From the NCBI GenBank assembly GCA_934216615.1, contig CAKQCB010000005.1:1-64000 (forward strand): DNA of 64,000 bases, read 5' to 3'. This document shows, piece after piece, positions 1 through 10,356 of this stretch (the stretch's first letter is position 1; every line of letters begins with the position of its first letter). The notes beneath the pieces were generated by a model. The model searched no databases. It was given only the letters and a program-made list of their open reading frames with translations, and had not been told where the DNA came from. Both the position numbers and the translations under genes were made by a program. The DNA is from an uncultured Anaerolineae bacterium (GTDB lineage: Bacteria; Chloroflexota; Anaerolineae; Aggregatilineales; Phototrophicaceae).

Positions 1-87
1 TATCTCTCTGGTTGGTATCGCGTGATCTATCTGGATGGGCAAGGCTGGGTCAGCGAAAACTACTTGAATACAACAGGTGCTTGCTGA
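1..87 (+). CDS. C-terminal end of an SH3b-domain protein (partial)
   Basis: The first 28 codons are open and end at TGA 85-87. The peptide reads GWYRVIYLDGQGWVSENYL followed by a short tail ending in Cys. The pattern W-Y-x-V ... G-x-x-G-W-V is the last strand pair of a bacterial SH3 (SH3b) domain, which usually binds cell wall material in secreted proteins. The same ending occurs in the SH3b proteins at 10.5 and 18.9 kb. The gene starts outside the window, so size and other domains are unknown. It is followed by a strong terminator. Confidence 0.7.
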   Translation, partial: YLSGWYRVIYLDGQGWVSENYLNTTGAC

Positions 88-120
88 TCTAAGATTTCGT
101 TTCTATCTATCCACAAAAAG

Positions 121-148
121 GGACGCTCTCATATGAGCGTCCTTTTTT
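121..148 (+). terminator. Rho-independent terminator of the SH3b gene
   Basis: Perfect 8-bp stem GGACGCTC/GAGCGTCC (121-128 and 135-142) with a 6-base loop, followed directly by six T. It lies 33 bases after the stop codon of the partial SH3b gene. Confidence 0.9.
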
Positions 149-349
149 ATTAGCGATTTACAGGTTAGAGAGTAAATGGCGTAGTCACGTTCATCATGTC
201 ATAGATCGACGCCACAGATCAACAACATCAACGGGCAGATGAGCGAAACGTCTACGCACCGGTGGCTAAGAGAAATATCTGACAGGTTCTTATTTATAGG
301 CACTAAGGGCGACGCTGTATAATGTCAGTTCGTAACACCCATTAAAACA

Positions 350-388
350 GTTATGCAGGGGCACAATGTGTTTGCACCCCTGCATAAC
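350..388 (-). terminator. Terminator of the beta-propeller/beta-helix gene
   Basis: Perfect 12-bp inverted repeat GTTATGCAGGGG/CCCCTGCATAAC (350-361 and 377-388) with a 15-base loop. On the minus strand it is followed by TGTTTTAATG, a short T-rich tract. It lies about 55 bases after the stop of the minus-strand gene that ends at 443. Confidence 0.7.
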
Positions 389-442
389 ATACGTTATTAA
401 CGCTTTAATTGGTTTAGATACTTTACGAACAAGACGACGCGT

Positions 443-2566
443 TTAGCAACTTCCGCTCGTCACCAGCACGCCCGTATCATCATTGATGCAGGTCATCTGG
501 TTGCCACCTGCACCGCCCAATTCCCAAGTTGTTAAGGTGTTTCCCTGGTCGCTGCCATTACCGAAGATTGCGTCACCGGCTGTACCAGCGCTGTTGTCTG
601 CAAAGGTCGTGTTCGTAATCGCCAGTTGGGCATTGCCACCACCGCGACCATTGTTATAGATTGCCCCACCGTAAGGCGCAAAGTTACCCGTAACGGTGCT
701 ACCATCCAGCCGTACATTCGCAGAGCCATTACCGCCAAGACCATTGTTGTAAATAGCGCCACCATCTCCAGCGACATTGCTCTGGAAAACTGAATTTGTG
801 AACTGCGCGGTGGCATTCCCACCATCGAAGCCACCGTTGTAGAAAGCGCCGCCGTAAATGCCTTCGTTAAAGCTGAATGTAGTGTCCGAGACACTGGTGA
901 CCACTTGCCCGCCATTCATGCTGTTAGTGGTGACTGCTCCACCATTGCCAGCCGCACGGTTCTCGGTGAAGATCACGCTACGGGTATGGAACTCGGCACT
1001 ACCACCATTGGACGCATCCACGAAAACTGCGCCACCATCTAATGCGCTACCACCAGAGAGGGTCAGGCTTGCCAGCGTGAGTTGTCCGTTGTTGCCATTA
1101 CGCCCTTCGACAAAGAAGAAGCGGAATTCAGGCGCGTTGGGATCACGGCTGATCGACTCCACACCCGTCTGGCCTTGAATCGTGATGACGCTGGTGATAG
1201 GAGGAAAGGCAGTATCGCCACCATCGTAGGTCGCGGTTAGTTGAATGCTGGTGCTGAGGGTGATTGTATTATTGCCTTCGCACTGGGTTTCGTCGTTGAC
1301 TTGAAGGATGGCGTCAGTCAGTTGCTGGGCATCGCTCACCGTCGGCGAACAAACATCTTGAGTGATTGAACCTGGCGATACCACCGCTAATCCATAGGTC
1401 GCGTCAAAATCACCTGTCGGGTTATCCGTAAGGCGAACCACGTCACTCCCATCAGCGTTCATGCTGTAGATTTCGTCGTTCCCATCAGCATCACGGTTGC
1501 TATGAAATACAATGCGAAGACCATCCAATGAATAGTTTACGCGACCTTCCAATGCAGCGTCATTCGTAAGACGAATTACATCACTCCCATCAGTATTCAT
1601 GCTGAAAATATCAGGGTTTTCATCCAGATCGCTGCTAAAGACGATGCGTGTTCCATCTGGTGAGTAGCTGGGAACATCGCTGTACATATTATTATTTGTT
1701 AAACGGACGACATTACTGCCATCAGCGTTCATACTGTAGATTTGGTTGATTCCATCACGGCTACTCACAAATACAATCTGCGTGCCGTCGGGCGAGTAAC
1801 TGGCAAATTGATCAACCACAGAATTCTGTGACACGCGCGTGACATCGCTACCATCAACGTTCATGGTGTAGATTTGAACGCTCCCATTAGCGGAACTCTG
1901 AAACACGATGCGTGTACCATCGGGCGAGTAGCTGGGGCGCGTATGATCAGCACCGCCTTGCGTCAGACGGGTGACGTCACTCCCATCAGCATTCATAGTG
2001 TAGATATCAATGCTCCCGTCACGACCGCTGTAAAATACAATGCGGGTGCCATCTGGAGAGTAGCTCGCCCAATAATCATCGCTATCATTCTCTGTCAGGC
2101 GGATCAGGTCGCTACCGTCGGGGTTCATACTATAAATTTCGCCGTTTCCGTCGCGGTCACTGGTAAACAGGATGCGCTCGACCGTCGATGCTTGCTGTTC
2201 AACAACGTTGTTTGCCTCAGTCGGGGACACCGCTTCAACGACGATATTGGTTTCATCCGATGAAACAATGATCTGTCTGACAACTTCACTGGCTGGGTTA
2301 TGCAGAACCCAGACATGATCATTGTAGGTTGGTTGCGGATAGGTTTGCCCAGCCGCAATATAAGTGTAAAACAACTCGTTACAATCGAAATCAATCCACT
2401 TCAATGCCAGTGTTTCAGAGGTATTGTTCGTGATATTAATCTGAAGTTCCGCGCCACCGTTATTTAACGAGCAGATCGGTTGCGTTTCTTGCCCAACGAT
2501 AAGACTAGAGAATGACGAAAGGATAAAAATAACAATAAAAGCAAAAATCGGACGAAACGAAGACAT
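443..2566 (-). CDS. Secreted VHL-beta-like / TolB-type propeller / beta-helix protein
   Basis: A 707-residue secreted protein with a signal peptide (about 1-25, hydrophobic core [12 protein letters not shown]). Residues 32-104 resemble the beta domain of von Hippel-Lindau protein: W57, F60-D61, Y67, G73, Y81, H84 and W86 follow the W-(x)2-FD ... Y ... PG ... SY-x-x-H-x-W pattern. Residues ~130-395 hold six TolB/PD40-type blades, each of the form '[22 protein letters not shown]' followed by 'SYSPDGT'. After ~400 comes a Gly/Asn-rich right-handed beta-helix with repeats such as GNGGAxxxN. The protein probably acts outside the membrane in binding. No catalytic residues are evident. ATG start at 2566. 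Role unknown. Confidence 0.85.
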   Translation of the reverse strand: MSSFRPIFAFIVIFILSSFSSLIVGQETQPICSLNNGGAELQINITNNTSETLALKWIDFDCNELFYTYIAAGQTYPQPTYNDHVWVLHNPASEVVRQIIVSSDETNIVVEAVSPTEANNVVEQQASTVERILFTSDRDGNGEIYSMNPDGSDLIRLTENDSDDYWASYSPDGTRIVFYSGRDGSIDIYTMNADGSDVTRLTQGGADHTRPSYSPDGTRIVFQSSANGSVQIYTMNVDGSDVTRVSQNSVVDQFASYSPDGTQIVFVSSRDGINQIYSMNADGSNVVRLTNNNMYSDVPSYSPDGTRIVFSSDLDENPDIFSMNTDGSDVIRLTNDAALEGRVNYSLDGLRIVFHSNRDADGNDEIYSMNADGSDVVRLTDNPTGDFDATYGLAVVSPGSITQDVCSPTVSDAQQLTDAILQVNDETQCEGNNTITLSTSIQLTATYDGGDTAFPPITSVITIQGQTGVESISRDPNAPEFRFFFVEGRNGNNGQLTLASLTLSGGSALDGGAVFVDASNGGSAEFHTRSVIFTENRAAGNGGAVTTNSMNGGQVVTSVSDTTFSFNEGIYGGAFYNGGFDGGNATAQFTNSVFQSNVAGDGGAIYNNGLGGNGSANVRLDGSTVTGNFAPYGGAIYNNGRGGGNAQLAITNTTFADNSAGTAGDAIFGNGSDQGNTLTTWELGGAGGNQMTCINDDTGVLVTSGSC

Positions 2567-3219
2567 ACTGATTCCTTTAGATAGAGTTGAAATATTTCGT
2601 AATAATCCAACCCAAATTGTATCATCGCTTCTTCCAATCCATCTTAATTATTCTGTATACCAATCTGACGCTTACCCACCGATATGAGGGTTCGAATTAT
2701 TTAATAATTGAAAAAGTCACCTTCTCGGTGACTTCATCCTTCACTCTGATATATGGAAGGTGTCAAAAAAGGAAGTTGCAATGCGGGGCAACATCGCGGG
2801 GATTGCTACGCTGTGTGTTTGATCAGTTATTCAAAACAACTTTCGCTAATTGTCATGTCGGCTGTGCCTGCTCATTTTCGCGGGTAATGCGTTTGCCTCG
2901 TACTCGAAGGCTATGGCTCACGAAAAAAACTGAGAATGAAGAAACATCCTTGCAGTGATTTGAAGCGGTTGAATATTGTTTATCTCGTCAATGAGCAACT
3001 AATTGTACGTCTTTCCAGATGGATGTGATGGGGGGCAAGTCAAGAGTTAAGTCAAAACCGAGGAAAACCTTGAATCACATACAAGGCGTTTCACCAGAAA
3101 ATTCACTTTCCATATTTAGAGGCTCAAAACGAAAGGCAATCTTTTGCAGAATTTTCGAAAAACAGTCACACTTTATAATAAAGTACCTTCATACTCTCTG
3201 TGCAAGGGTAAAACGATAG
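2567..3219. other. Intergenic region without a supported gene
   Basis: 650 bases between divergent genes. Short open frames here have no ribosome site and no recognisable product. It contains a hairpin AAGTCACC/GGTGACTT (2714-2721 and 2727-2734) which, read on the minus strand, is followed by TTTTT. That would suit a terminator, but no upstream minus-strand gene remains. A consensus -10 box, TATAAT, lies at 3174-3179 in front of the helicase gene. Confidence 0.5.
3174..3179 (+). promoter_or_regulatory. Candidate -10 box of the helicase gene
   Basis: TATAAT 41 bases before the ATG at 3220. The hexamer 16 bases upstream (TTTTCG) is a poor -35, so only the -10 is convincing. AAGGG at 3204-3208 is the likely ribosome site. 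Confidence 0.35.
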
Positions 3220-6207
3220 ATGAGCGTGTTTCAGACGCATTATTTAGGTATTCGGTATCCAGAGGCAGAACATGCCCCAAATCATCATGGACTAAGACGC
3301 GCACAACGCGGTGCGCTTCACGCCATTGCCGCACACTTTGAACGGTATCGAAATCCAGCGGATGTTTCCCCAGCTATCGTTGTCATGCCCACTGGATCGG
3401 GCAAGACGGCTGTTTTGATGCTGACAGCGTTCGCCTTGAAAGCACGCCGAGTATTAGTCGTTACCTCAAGTAGTATCGTCCGCAAACAGATTTCGGATGA
3501 ATTCCGCACCTTGCGTATTCTTCTTGAAACCACACGATCCCTCGTTTTGTCTGAAGAACCAGCAGATAGTGCTGAACCAGCGGTCACAACCATTATTCAT
3601 AAACGAACCACCAGTAAACTCTGGGAAGAACTAAAAGAATTTGAAGTAGTCGTTAGCACACCATACTGCCTTGTCGGAAAAGAGATAGTTCCTCCTACAG
3701 ATGCCGACTTATTTGACTTAGTTCTGATCGATGAAGCTCATCATGCGCCAGCTCAAACATGGAGCCAGCTTTTCACTCTCTTTCCAAACGCTAGGAAGGT
3801 ACTTTTTACGGCTACGCCATTTCGTAGAGATAAACAACGTGTTCAGGGAAGAATTATTTTTGAATTCTCCATTCGGGAAGCGCTTGAAGATGGTATTTTC
3901 AGTTCGATTCGTTACCATCCTGTACATATCCCTCGAGGTGTTACACCGGAGGAGCGGGATATTCTCATTGCACAGCATACAGCCGAAGCTTATGCCACTG
4001 ACCACCAACGCTTTGATCACCGGGTTCTCGTTCGTGTTGACACCAAAAAAAAAGCAAAAGCGCTCGCTACAATTTACAGCGAACACACTGCACTGAAGCT
4101 TAAAGTCGTATTCAGCGAACTTACTGATCGGCAAGTTGAAGCTATTCTTGTGCAACTTCGTGATGGTGAGCTTGACGGCATTATTTGTGTTGATATGCTA
4201 GGCGAAGGCTTTGACTTTCCCAATCTCAAAATTGCAGCAATGCATAGTCCTCATAAATCGCTCACGATCACTCTGCAATTTATTGGACGGCTCGCTCGGA
4301 CTGGACCTTCGATTGGCACTGAAGCGACGTTTGTTGCAGCAACGGATGAAACTATTCGCATTGGAAAAGAACAACTATACCAGGAAGACGCAGTCTGGCG
4401 TGAAATTATTCCTGAGCTATACCAACAGGAAATTGTTAGAGAAGAACGAAGACGAGCGTTCTACGAATCGTTTGGATACGAGATCACTGCGCCGTTTTCA
4501 CAAGATCAAGATGTAATTCGCTTGCCAGTCCATGCACTCACACCGTCTCGTCACGTCAAGATTTACCGTATAAACGGGAAGGTAGATATACACAAGGACA
4601 TTCGACTTCCAGGGCTGGAAATTGCACGACGAGACATCACTGACGAGCAGTCAACAGTTATCCTCATCACCCAAGAAGTTAAACCGCCAACTTGGACTAG
4701 GGCGCGGCGATTCGCGCGCATTGAATACGATCTTTTTGTAGTCTACTGGCACAAACCAACGCAGCTTCTTTTCATCAATTCTTCGCGCAAGAGCGAGACG
4801 ATTTACTATGAACTTGCTCAAGGGCTGGTTGATGGAACATTTGAGCCACTTCTTATTACAGAAATAAACCGTGTTCTGTTTGGGCTAGAAAGCCTTGAAT
4901 TTTTCAATATAGGCATGAGAAATCGGCTTCCATACAGCCAAACGGAGTCTTATCGTATTTTGACGGGCGCAAACGCGCATAAGGCAGTTCGACGAACGGA
5001 TAGCAGACTTTTTCATCGTGGGCATGTGTTTGGACGAGGTGAAAAGCAAGGACAACGGGTCACCTTGGGATACAGCAGTTCCTCAAAAGTGTGGAGTACC
5101 ACGACCTCTCAAGAAACAGACCTGTTGGGACTTTTGGAGTGGTGCAATGAATTGGCAGAGCGAATTCAGGAAGAGAGGATCATCCACACCAATTCGGAGC
5201 TTGATTACCTTACAGTTGGTCAGAAGCTAACGCAATTTCCAGACGATATGGAATTGCTTGCAGTTGATTGGAACGAAGAGCTATATGCACATCCCTTCAA
5301 GTTCATTCATACCAGTCCCGAAGGCGTGCGACGACAGGTGCAAGTATTGGATACCGAACTGAGGATTGTCCGAGACTACCAAGCACCGAACTGTGTCCGT
5401 CTAGAGGTGCATACACCTAGTTGGCAGCATATGGTCGATTTCTCACCGACTAAGCAGCCACTTTTCCGCTCAGCTACACCTGATGCTGACCTTCAAATTC
5501 AGAAAGGGAGAGATGTCAATTTAGTTGACGTTGTAAGCTTCTTAAATGAGCATCCAGTGCGCTTATTTACTCATGATTTAAGCATCATCATGGGCAACCA
5601 AATCCTGATGGATGATGAAGCATTTCAAGCTTTCGATCCAGAAAAGTTTGAAACTCCAAACTGGAATGCCTTACAAGTTGATATAACGCGGGAATTTGGA
5701 GATGCCGCGCCCGGGCTACGGTCAATACATGATTACTTGAAAACACAGCTTGTCACGACTTCTGACATTGTCTTCTACGACCATGACACTGGTGAGTTAG
5801 CAGACTTTATCACCTTCAAGAAACATCCTGCTGAAGTTGTCATTCAGCTTCATCATGTCAAGTCTTCGGCTGAGAGAAATCCTGGAGAGCGGGTGGAAGA
5901 CGTTTACGAGGTCTGCGGACAAGCAATCAAGTCGTTGCGTTGGTTGCGGATTGACACCATTAAAAGTCATATCAGCCGTCGTCTTGAGAACGATCATGAC
6001 TTCATTGTCGGAGACCTCGCGGGAATAAACCGATTGGTGAGGGAAGCGCAGCGAGATAATGTGTTTATTAACTTTGAGATCGTTATCATCCAACCTGGGA
6101 TACGGAAAGCACGTATTACGAATAAACTGCTTATGGTCATCGGGGCAACGTCTGATTATGTAACCGCTAATGGGTGTGGCAACTTGCGTCTCATAGTATC
6201 CGGTTAA
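3220..6207 (+). CDS. SF2 DEAD/DEAH helicase with C-terminal nuclease-like domain
   Basis: A 995-residue superfamily 2 helicase of the type III restriction/UvrB-like (ResIII) kind. Walker A MPTGSGKT is at 56-63, DEAH at 171-174, TATP at 197-200, and motif VI QFIGRLAR at 353-360 completes the second RecA lobe. The middle (~400-830) is unrecognised. The tail begins with SDIVFYDHDTGELADF (848-863), then LHHVKSS (877-883) and YEVCGQAIKS. This D...E/D...x-K spacing suggests a PD-(D/E)XK-like nuclease fold, but the residue before x-K is His rather than Asp/Glu, so activity is uncertain. Such long helicases often occur in defence or accessory loci. No partner methylase or specificity gene is present. 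ATG with AAGGG upstream. The gene is AT-richer than its neighbours, which hints at transfer. Confidence 0.85.
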   Translation: MSVFQTHYLGIRYPEAEHAPNHHGLRRAQRGALHAIAAHFERYRNPADVSPAIVVMPTGSGKTAVLMLTAFALKARRVLVVTSSSIVRKQISDEFRTLRILLETTRSLVLSEEPADSAEPAVTTIIHKRTTSKLWEELKEFEVVVSTPYCLVGKEIVPPTDADLFDLVLIDEAHHAPAQTWSQLFTLFPNARKVLFTATPFRRDKQRVQGRIIFEFSIREALEDGIFSSIRYHPVHIPRGVTPEERDILIAQHTAEAYATDHQRFDHRVLVRVDTKKKAKALATIYSEHTALKLKVVFSELTDRQVEAILVQLRDGELDGIICVDMLGEGFDFPNLKIAAMHSPHKSLTITLQFIGRLARTGPSIGTEATFVAATDETIRIGKEQLYQEDAVWREIIPELYQQEIVREERRRAFYESFGYEITAPFSQDQDVIRLPVHALTPSRHVKIYRINGKVDIHKDIRLPGLEIARRDITDEQSTVILITQEVKPPTWTRARRFARIEYDLFVVYWHKPTQLLFINSSRKSETIYYELAQGLVDGTFEPLLITEINRVLFGLESLEFFNIGMRNRLPYSQTESYRILTGANAHKAVRRTDSRLFHRGHVFGRGEKQGQRVTLGYSSSSKVWSTTTSQETDLLGLLEWCNELAERIQEERIIHTNSELDYLTVGQKLTQFPDDMELLAVDWNEELYAHPFKFIHTSPEGVRRQVQVLDTELRIVRDYQAPNCVRLEVHTPSWQHMVDFSPTKQPLFRSATPDADLQIQKGRDVNLVDVVSFLNEHPVRLFTHDLSIIMGNQILMDDEAFQAFDPEKFETPNWNALQVDITREFGDAAPGLRSIHDYLKTQLVTTSDIVFYDHDTGELADFITFKKHPAEVVIQLHHVKSSAERNPGERVEDVYEVCGQAIKSLRWLRIDTIKSHISRRLENDHDFIVGDLAGINRLVREAQRDNVFINFEIVIIQPGIRKARITNKLLMVIGATSDYVTANGCGNLRLIVSG

Positions 6208-6253
6208 TTCACAAGCATATGTATGGCGAAAACCTCTGTAGAGCAGGGATACA

Positions 6254-6346
6254 CTAAACAGATTTTGATTGATACATCGCGCCTTTTAGACGCAGACTAT
6301 TCGTCACCACGAAAACCCCAGAATAAGAATCACCATTGCAGCGGCA
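6254..6346 (-). pseudogene. Remnant of a copper ATPase (copA) C-terminus
   Basis: On the minus strand, residues [20 protein letters not shown] followed by TAG align almost residue for residue with the end of the intact CopA at 7256 ([20 protein letters not shown]). Just upstream, in another frame, AAAM matches the preceding AAAAM of CopA, so the remnant carries a frameshift. Only about 30 residues survive and there is no start. It lies directly downstream of the PIN gene and in the same orientation as copA. Confidence 0.75.
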
Positions 6347-6377
6347 GTTTAAAACCGCTGAATCTGGCAATATTGCC

Positions 6378-7160
6378 TCACTTCTCACCTTTGAACTCTC
6401 TAATTTTCTGAACTTTAGTTGCGTAATCTTTGCTTTCACAAAAATTAGAGGCTGAAAGTGAGTAATTTAAACCCAGACTCGGAGCACATCTGATCAGGCG
6501 TTTATCATCTGTCACAAATATATCTGTGCGAATAATCATTGCTGCATACACAATTTCAAAATCCTCCGACGGCAAAACCGTATCCTGAGCGAATGAATTC
6601 AATTCATATGGAGTTGGAACTCCTCCACCAACTCCTCGCCCTTCAAAAACTTTCAAATAGGGTATTATCTCAATCTCCGATTCGCGTAGGAAATAATGAA
6701 ACTCATTGCAAAGCATTTCAAACTTCTTTCGCTGAGAGGCAAGTTCTTCCATTTGTCGGAGATTCTTAAGTGTGTCTTGTTGTTGGTCTTCTGAAACAAC
6801 CTGGAAAATACGTTGTTTCTGATCTTCTATTGCATCGTCATATCTAAGCTCTAAAATCTGGTTAGCCCAATAAAAAGCAAGTTCAGTATCTTGGTCATGA
6901 AACAAACCTGATAAATCCCCAACGCGCTTTGGATCATTTTCCTGCTTCAGATTTCTTTGTGCCCAATCACCTCTGCCTTCATCGGGCTTCTTACCACCAA
7001 CGCCACGAAATGCCATGAACACTTCAAACACACATTTTTCAAAAGTATATTTTCGTGTTGTTTTATCAGTGATGTACTCGGGCAAGGGCGCTGTCTTTCT
7101 AAAAGCAGAAAAAGCATTGAGCAGTACATTCGTATCCAAAAATACAACAAGAGGTTCCAT
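6378..7160 (-). CDS. PIN-domain protein (putative ribonuclease)
   Basis: 260 residues. The N-terminus VVFLDTNVLLNAF (D9 in the FLDTN motif) and the C-terminal part LPSEDFEIVYAAMIIRTD...VTDDKRL give the first and last acidic motifs of a PIN nuclease, a metal-dependent RNase fold. The middle (~90-170) is a charged, Gln-rich helical insert, making it about twice the length of a typical VapC toxin. No antitoxin-sized gene adjoins it, so a toxin role is not supported. ATG at 7160 with AAGGA 8 bases upstream. It has its own transcription, because copA upstream ends in a strong terminator at 7193-7222. It lies between intact copA and a copA remnant. Confidence 0.75.
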   Translation of the reverse strand: MEPLVVFLDTNVLLNAFSAFRKTAPLPEYITDKTTRKYTFEKCVFEVFMAFRGVGGKKPDEGRGDWAQRNLKQENDPKRVGDLSGLFHDQDTELAFYWANQILELRYDDAIEDQKQRIFQVVSEDQQQDTLKNLRQMEELASQRKKFEMLCNEFHYFLRESEIEIIPYLKVFEGRGVGGGVPTPYELNSFAQDTVLPSEDFEIVYAAMIIRTDIFVTDDKRLIRCAPSLGLNYSLSASNFCESKDYATKVQKIREFKGEK

Positions 7161-7192
7161 GTAAACAATCCTTGCAACACTACACTAAACGT

Positions 7193-7222
7193 AAAATCAG
7201 CAGAGTTCCCTCTGCTGATTTT
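7193..7222 (-). terminator. Terminator of copA
   Basis: Perfect 13-bp stem AAAATCAGCAGAG/CTCTGCTGATTTT (7193-7205 and 7210-7222) with a four-base loop. The descending arm ends in TTTT on either strand. It lies 34 bases after the copA stop. Confidence 0.85.
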
Positions 7223-7255
7223 ACTTCATCCGTTTAACTTACAGGCAACGGTTTA

Positions 7256-9778
7256 TCATGCATTTTTTGCTTGATTCATCGCACCTTTTAAGCGAAGCGA
7301 ATTGCTCACCACAAATACACTACTGAGGGCCATGGCCGCTGCGGCAAGCATCGGCACAAGCAGACCGAGCATCGCCACCGGAATCAGCACAATGTTATAG
7401 ATGAACGCCCAGAACAGGTTCTGATAAATCGTGCGCATCGTCGCCTTGCTCAGTTGGATCGCCCGCGTCACACCGCGTAAATCTCCACTGACCAATGTGA
7501 CATCCGACGCTTCAATCGCAATATCCGTCCCTGTCCCAATCGCGATGCCGACATGCGCTTGCGCCAAAGCAGGCGCGTCGTTGATGCCATCGCCCACCAT
7601 CGCAGTACGTTTACCTTCTTCTTGCAAGGTTTTGACCACTTCCACTTTTTGATCTGGCATGACATTGGCTAACACACGGTCGATGCCCACTTCAGAAGCA
7701 ATCGCATGAGCTGTCTTGGCATTGTCGCCTGTGATCATCACCACTTCGATACCCGACGCTTTCAGCGACGCAATCGCCTCTGCCGAGCCTGATTTGATCG
7801 CATCGGCAATCCCGAAAATACCGATCAACTGCCCATCCCGCGCGGTGAGGATCGCCGTCCGCGCCTGTTCTTGTAAGCTGTCAATTTGGGCTTGATGAGG
7901 CGTGAGGTCAATGCCGATGTCAGTCATGTAACGCGGGCTACCCACATCCACACGTTGCCCGTCAATCGTGCCATACACACCGCGACCCGCTTGGTTCTCA
8001 AACTGGCTAGGATGCGAAAGCGTCAATTTTTGCGCATTGGCATAATTCACAACCGCCTGCCCTAGCGGATGTTCGCTAGCGCGTTCGACGCTAGCGGTCA
8101 AGCGCACAAACTCATCTTGTGCCGTGTCGTTCAAGGGGATGATGTCCACCACTGCGGGTTCACCGCGCGTAATGGTTCCGGTCTTGTCGAGGGCGATAGC
8201 TTGTAAGCGGTGCGCATTTTCGAGGGCTTCGCTGCTCTTGAACAGAATCCCCATCTCAGCCCCGCGCCCCGTCCCCACCATGATTGCGGTAGGCGTTGCC
8301 AAGCCCAACGCACAGGGGCAAGCGATGACCAATACGGCGACGGTGTTGACCAAAGCTTGCGTAAAACCGACCTGCCCAATCAGCATCCAACCGAAAAAGG
8401 TGATGAGCGCAAGGACAAGCACAATCGGCACAAAGACCGCCGAAATTTGATCCGCCACGCGCTGAATCGGCGCTTTACTGCCTTGCGCCTGTTCAACCAA
8501 GCGGATGATCTGCGCAAGCATGGTTTCAGAACCCACGCGTTCGGCTTCGATCACCAAACGGCCATTTTTATTGATGGTCGCGCCGATGACACCATCCCCC
8601 ACCTTTTTATTCACAGGCAAACTTTCCCCCGTGAGCATCGATTCATCGACAGAGGATGTGCCTTCAATCACAATGCCATCGACAGGCAGACGTTCGCCCG
8701 GGCGCACTAAGAGCTGATCCCCCGCTTCGATCTGGTCAACAGGTACTTCTACTTCAACCCCATTGACTAAACGGATAGCGGTACGAGGCGCAAGACCAAT
8801 CAGTTTTTTGATCGCTTCGCTGGTTTTGCCTTTGGCACGCGCTTCTAATAATTTTCCGAGGGTGATCAGCGTCAAGATGACGGCGGCCGTCTCAAAGTAG
8901 ACATGGTCGCCTACTCGATTCGGAATATCCGCAAACAACTCTAAAGCGATGCCGATTAAGACAACAACGCTATATAAATAGGCGGCCAGTGACCCCATAG
9001 CGATCAGCACATCCATGTTGGCGGTGCCGTTGCGTAACGACTTCCAAGCGCCCACCATATACTGCTTGCCTACAATCCACTGAACGGGGGTTGCCAACAA
9101 GAAGAAAACGAACGGCCACCCCTGCCATAGCAGGAAATTCCAGAAAGACGGCTCCACAGTAGATGCCATCGCCATGTTATGCGAAGGCTCTACAGCGGGC
9201 AGCGTCACCATGTAAATATCCCGCGCCATGCTGATGAGAAATAACGGTAAGGTGAACACAGCGCCTATTTTGATCAAGCGTTCCTGTTTGTGAATTTCGG
9301 CTTCACGCGCTTGACGTTCCGCGTCTTCAGGGGATTCTGCATTACTGAGGTCGAGCACGCCATAACCAGCGGCCTCGACTGCTTTGATCAGATCGGCGCG
9401 ACGCGCCGCACCCGGAATGTAGCGAACGGTCGCTTTTTCAGTCGCTAAGTTGACATTGACATCCAATACGCCGTTAGGCTTTTTAAGCGCCCGCTCGACA
9501 TTACGAACGCATGATGCACACGTCATCCCTGTGATCGGCAGGTCGATTGTGCCAACCGCGACCCCATAGCCTGCCCCTTCCACCTTTTCGATCAAGCTTT
9601 GAAGGGTGACCCCCTGCTCAGCTTGAATACTGGCTTTTTCAGTGGCGATGTTGACATTGACCTCCGCAACACCATCCGCTTTTTTGAGGGCGCGTTCAAC
9701 ATTACGAACACAAGCCGCACAGGTCATCCCCGTGATGGGAATTTCAATTTGATACTTCGAATTCGTCTCTACTGCCAT
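7256..9778 (-). CDS. copA: Cu(I)-exporting P1B-type ATPase CopA
   Basis: 840 residues, the normal size. It pumps Cu(I)/Ag(I) out of the cytoplasm at the cost of ATP. Two N-terminal heavy-metal-binding domains each carry GMTCAxC (residues ~15-20 and ~85-90). Then come the transmembrane helices, TGES in the actuator domain, the CPC membrane metal site (ACPCALG, ~487), the phosphorylation motif DKTGT (~529) and the hinge GDGINDAPA (~729). The ATG at 9778 is preferred because GGAG lies 8 bases upstream. A GTG at 9799, seven codons earlier, with AGGA is an alternative. It follows the MerR regulator by about 90 bases on the same strand, so the pair is probably one copper-induced unit. Confidence 0.95.
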   Translation of the reverse strand: MAVETNSKYQIEIPITGMTCAACVRNVERALKKADGVAEVNVNIATEKASIQAEQGVTLQSLIEKVEGAGYGVAVGTIDLPITGMTCASCVRNVERALKKPNGVLDVNVNLATEKATVRYIPGAARRADLIKAVEAAGYGVLDLSNAESPEDAERQAREAEIHKQERLIKIGAVFTLPLFLISMARDIYMVTLPAVEPSHNMAMASTVEPSFWNFLLWQGWPFVFFLLATPVQWIVGKQYMVGAWKSLRNGTANMDVLIAMGSLAAYLYSVVVLIGIALELFADIPNRVGDHVYFETAAVILTLITLGKLLEARAKGKTSEAIKKLIGLAPRTAIRLVNGVEVEVPVDQIEAGDQLLVRPGERLPVDGIVIEGTSSVDESMLTGESLPVNKKVGDGVIGATINKNGRLVIEAERVGSETMLAQIIRLVEQAQGSKAPIQRVADQISAVFVPIVLVLALITFFGWMLIGQVGFTQALVNTVAVLVIACPCALGLATPTAIMVGTGRGAEMGILFKSSEALENAHRLQAIALDKTGTITRGEPAVVDIIPLNDTAQDEFVRLTASVERASEHPLGQAVVNYANAQKLTLSHPSQFENQAGRGVYGTIDGQRVDVGSPRYMTDIGIDLTPHQAQIDSLQEQARTAILTARDGQLIGIFGIADAIKSGSAEAIASLKASGIEVVMITGDNAKTAHAIASEVGIDRVLANVMPDQKVEVVKTLQEEGKRTAMVGDGINDAPALAQAHVGIAIGTGTDIAIEASDVTLVSGDLRGVTRAIQLSKATMRTIYQNLFWAFIYNIVLIPVAMLGLLVPMLAAAAMALSSVFVVSNSLRLKGAMNQAKNA

Positions 9779-9870
9779 TTGGCATACTCCACACTTCACA
9801 GCATTTCCTGCTGTTGCGTAAATTTATTCTCAACGTTTTCCGTTGTGGGTTCACTCAACTAAAATTAGCT

Positions 9871-10335
9871 TTAAGGATGTGATGGTTCGCTAAAAGTTTC
9901 GAGGATGGGACATTCTTCAACAGGGCGCGTCCCGCCCGGGCAATCATCAGCCAATTCGACCAATGTTTCTTTCATTTGCACCAGTAGCGCAATCTTTTGT
10001 TCCACCGTTTCAATTTTTGCTTGCACAATTTCACGCACATCACCACAAGTCGCCGCGCTATCGAATTTGAGGTCGAGCAGCACACGAATCTCATCAAGCG
10101 AAAACCCGACCGCTTGCGACTTGCGAATGAACTGTACCCGCGCAACGCTAGACGTTGGAAAAAGATGATAGCCTGACTCGGTTTGAGTACCTGCCGAAAC
10201 CAACCCCATCCGTTCGTAATAACGAATCGTCTCACGATTCACACCACAGAAATCCGCAAGTTTTCCGCGTGTCAACCATGCTTCTACAGGTTGATTTTGT
10301 TCCGCAGGTGCAAAAGTTTTTCCGAGTGTTGTCAT
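9871..10335 (-). CDS. MerR-family heavy-metal-responsive regulator
   Basis: 154 residues. An N-terminal winged helix (LADFCGVNRETIRYYERMGLV) is followed by the MerR dimerisation helix and a C-terminal metal loop. Cysteines occur in TCGDV, then 35 residues later in DDCPGG, then 10 residues later in EECPILE. The first Cys is the position that is Cys in MerR/ZntR but Ser in CueR. The exact metal is therefore uncertain, but location directly upstream of copA argues for Cu/Ag. ATG 10335 is preferred over the GTG two codons upstream because GAGAGG (10344-10349) then has good spacing. It probably controls its own promoter and copA. Confidence 0.9.
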   Translation of the reverse strand: MTTLGKTFAPAEQNQPVEAWLTRGKLADFCGVNRETIRYYERMGLVSAGTQTESGYHLFPTSSVARVQFIRKSQAVGFSLDEIRVLLDLKFDSAATCGDVREIVQAKIETVEQKIALLVQMKETLVELADDCPGGTRPVEECPILETFSEPSHP

Positions 10336-10356
10336 GGTCACATCCTCTCACGCTCT

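Larger units (their letters stand above)
88..442. other. Intergenic region between convergent genes
   Basis: No coding region is supported here. It holds two convergent terminators (121-148 on + and 350-388 on -). The stretch between them has no recognised element. Confidence 0.6.

Noticed and set aside
2587..2958. Plus-strand frame of 123 codons
   Set aside because: No ribosome site, Cys/Arg-rich nonsense-like sequence, covers a hairpin.
6378..7160. Toxin-antitoxin pair
   Set aside because: No antitoxin-like gene adjoins and the protein is much longer than VapC toxins.
8210..8710. Long plus-strand frame inside copA (166 codons)
   Set aside because: Antisense shadow of the conserved ATPase core.
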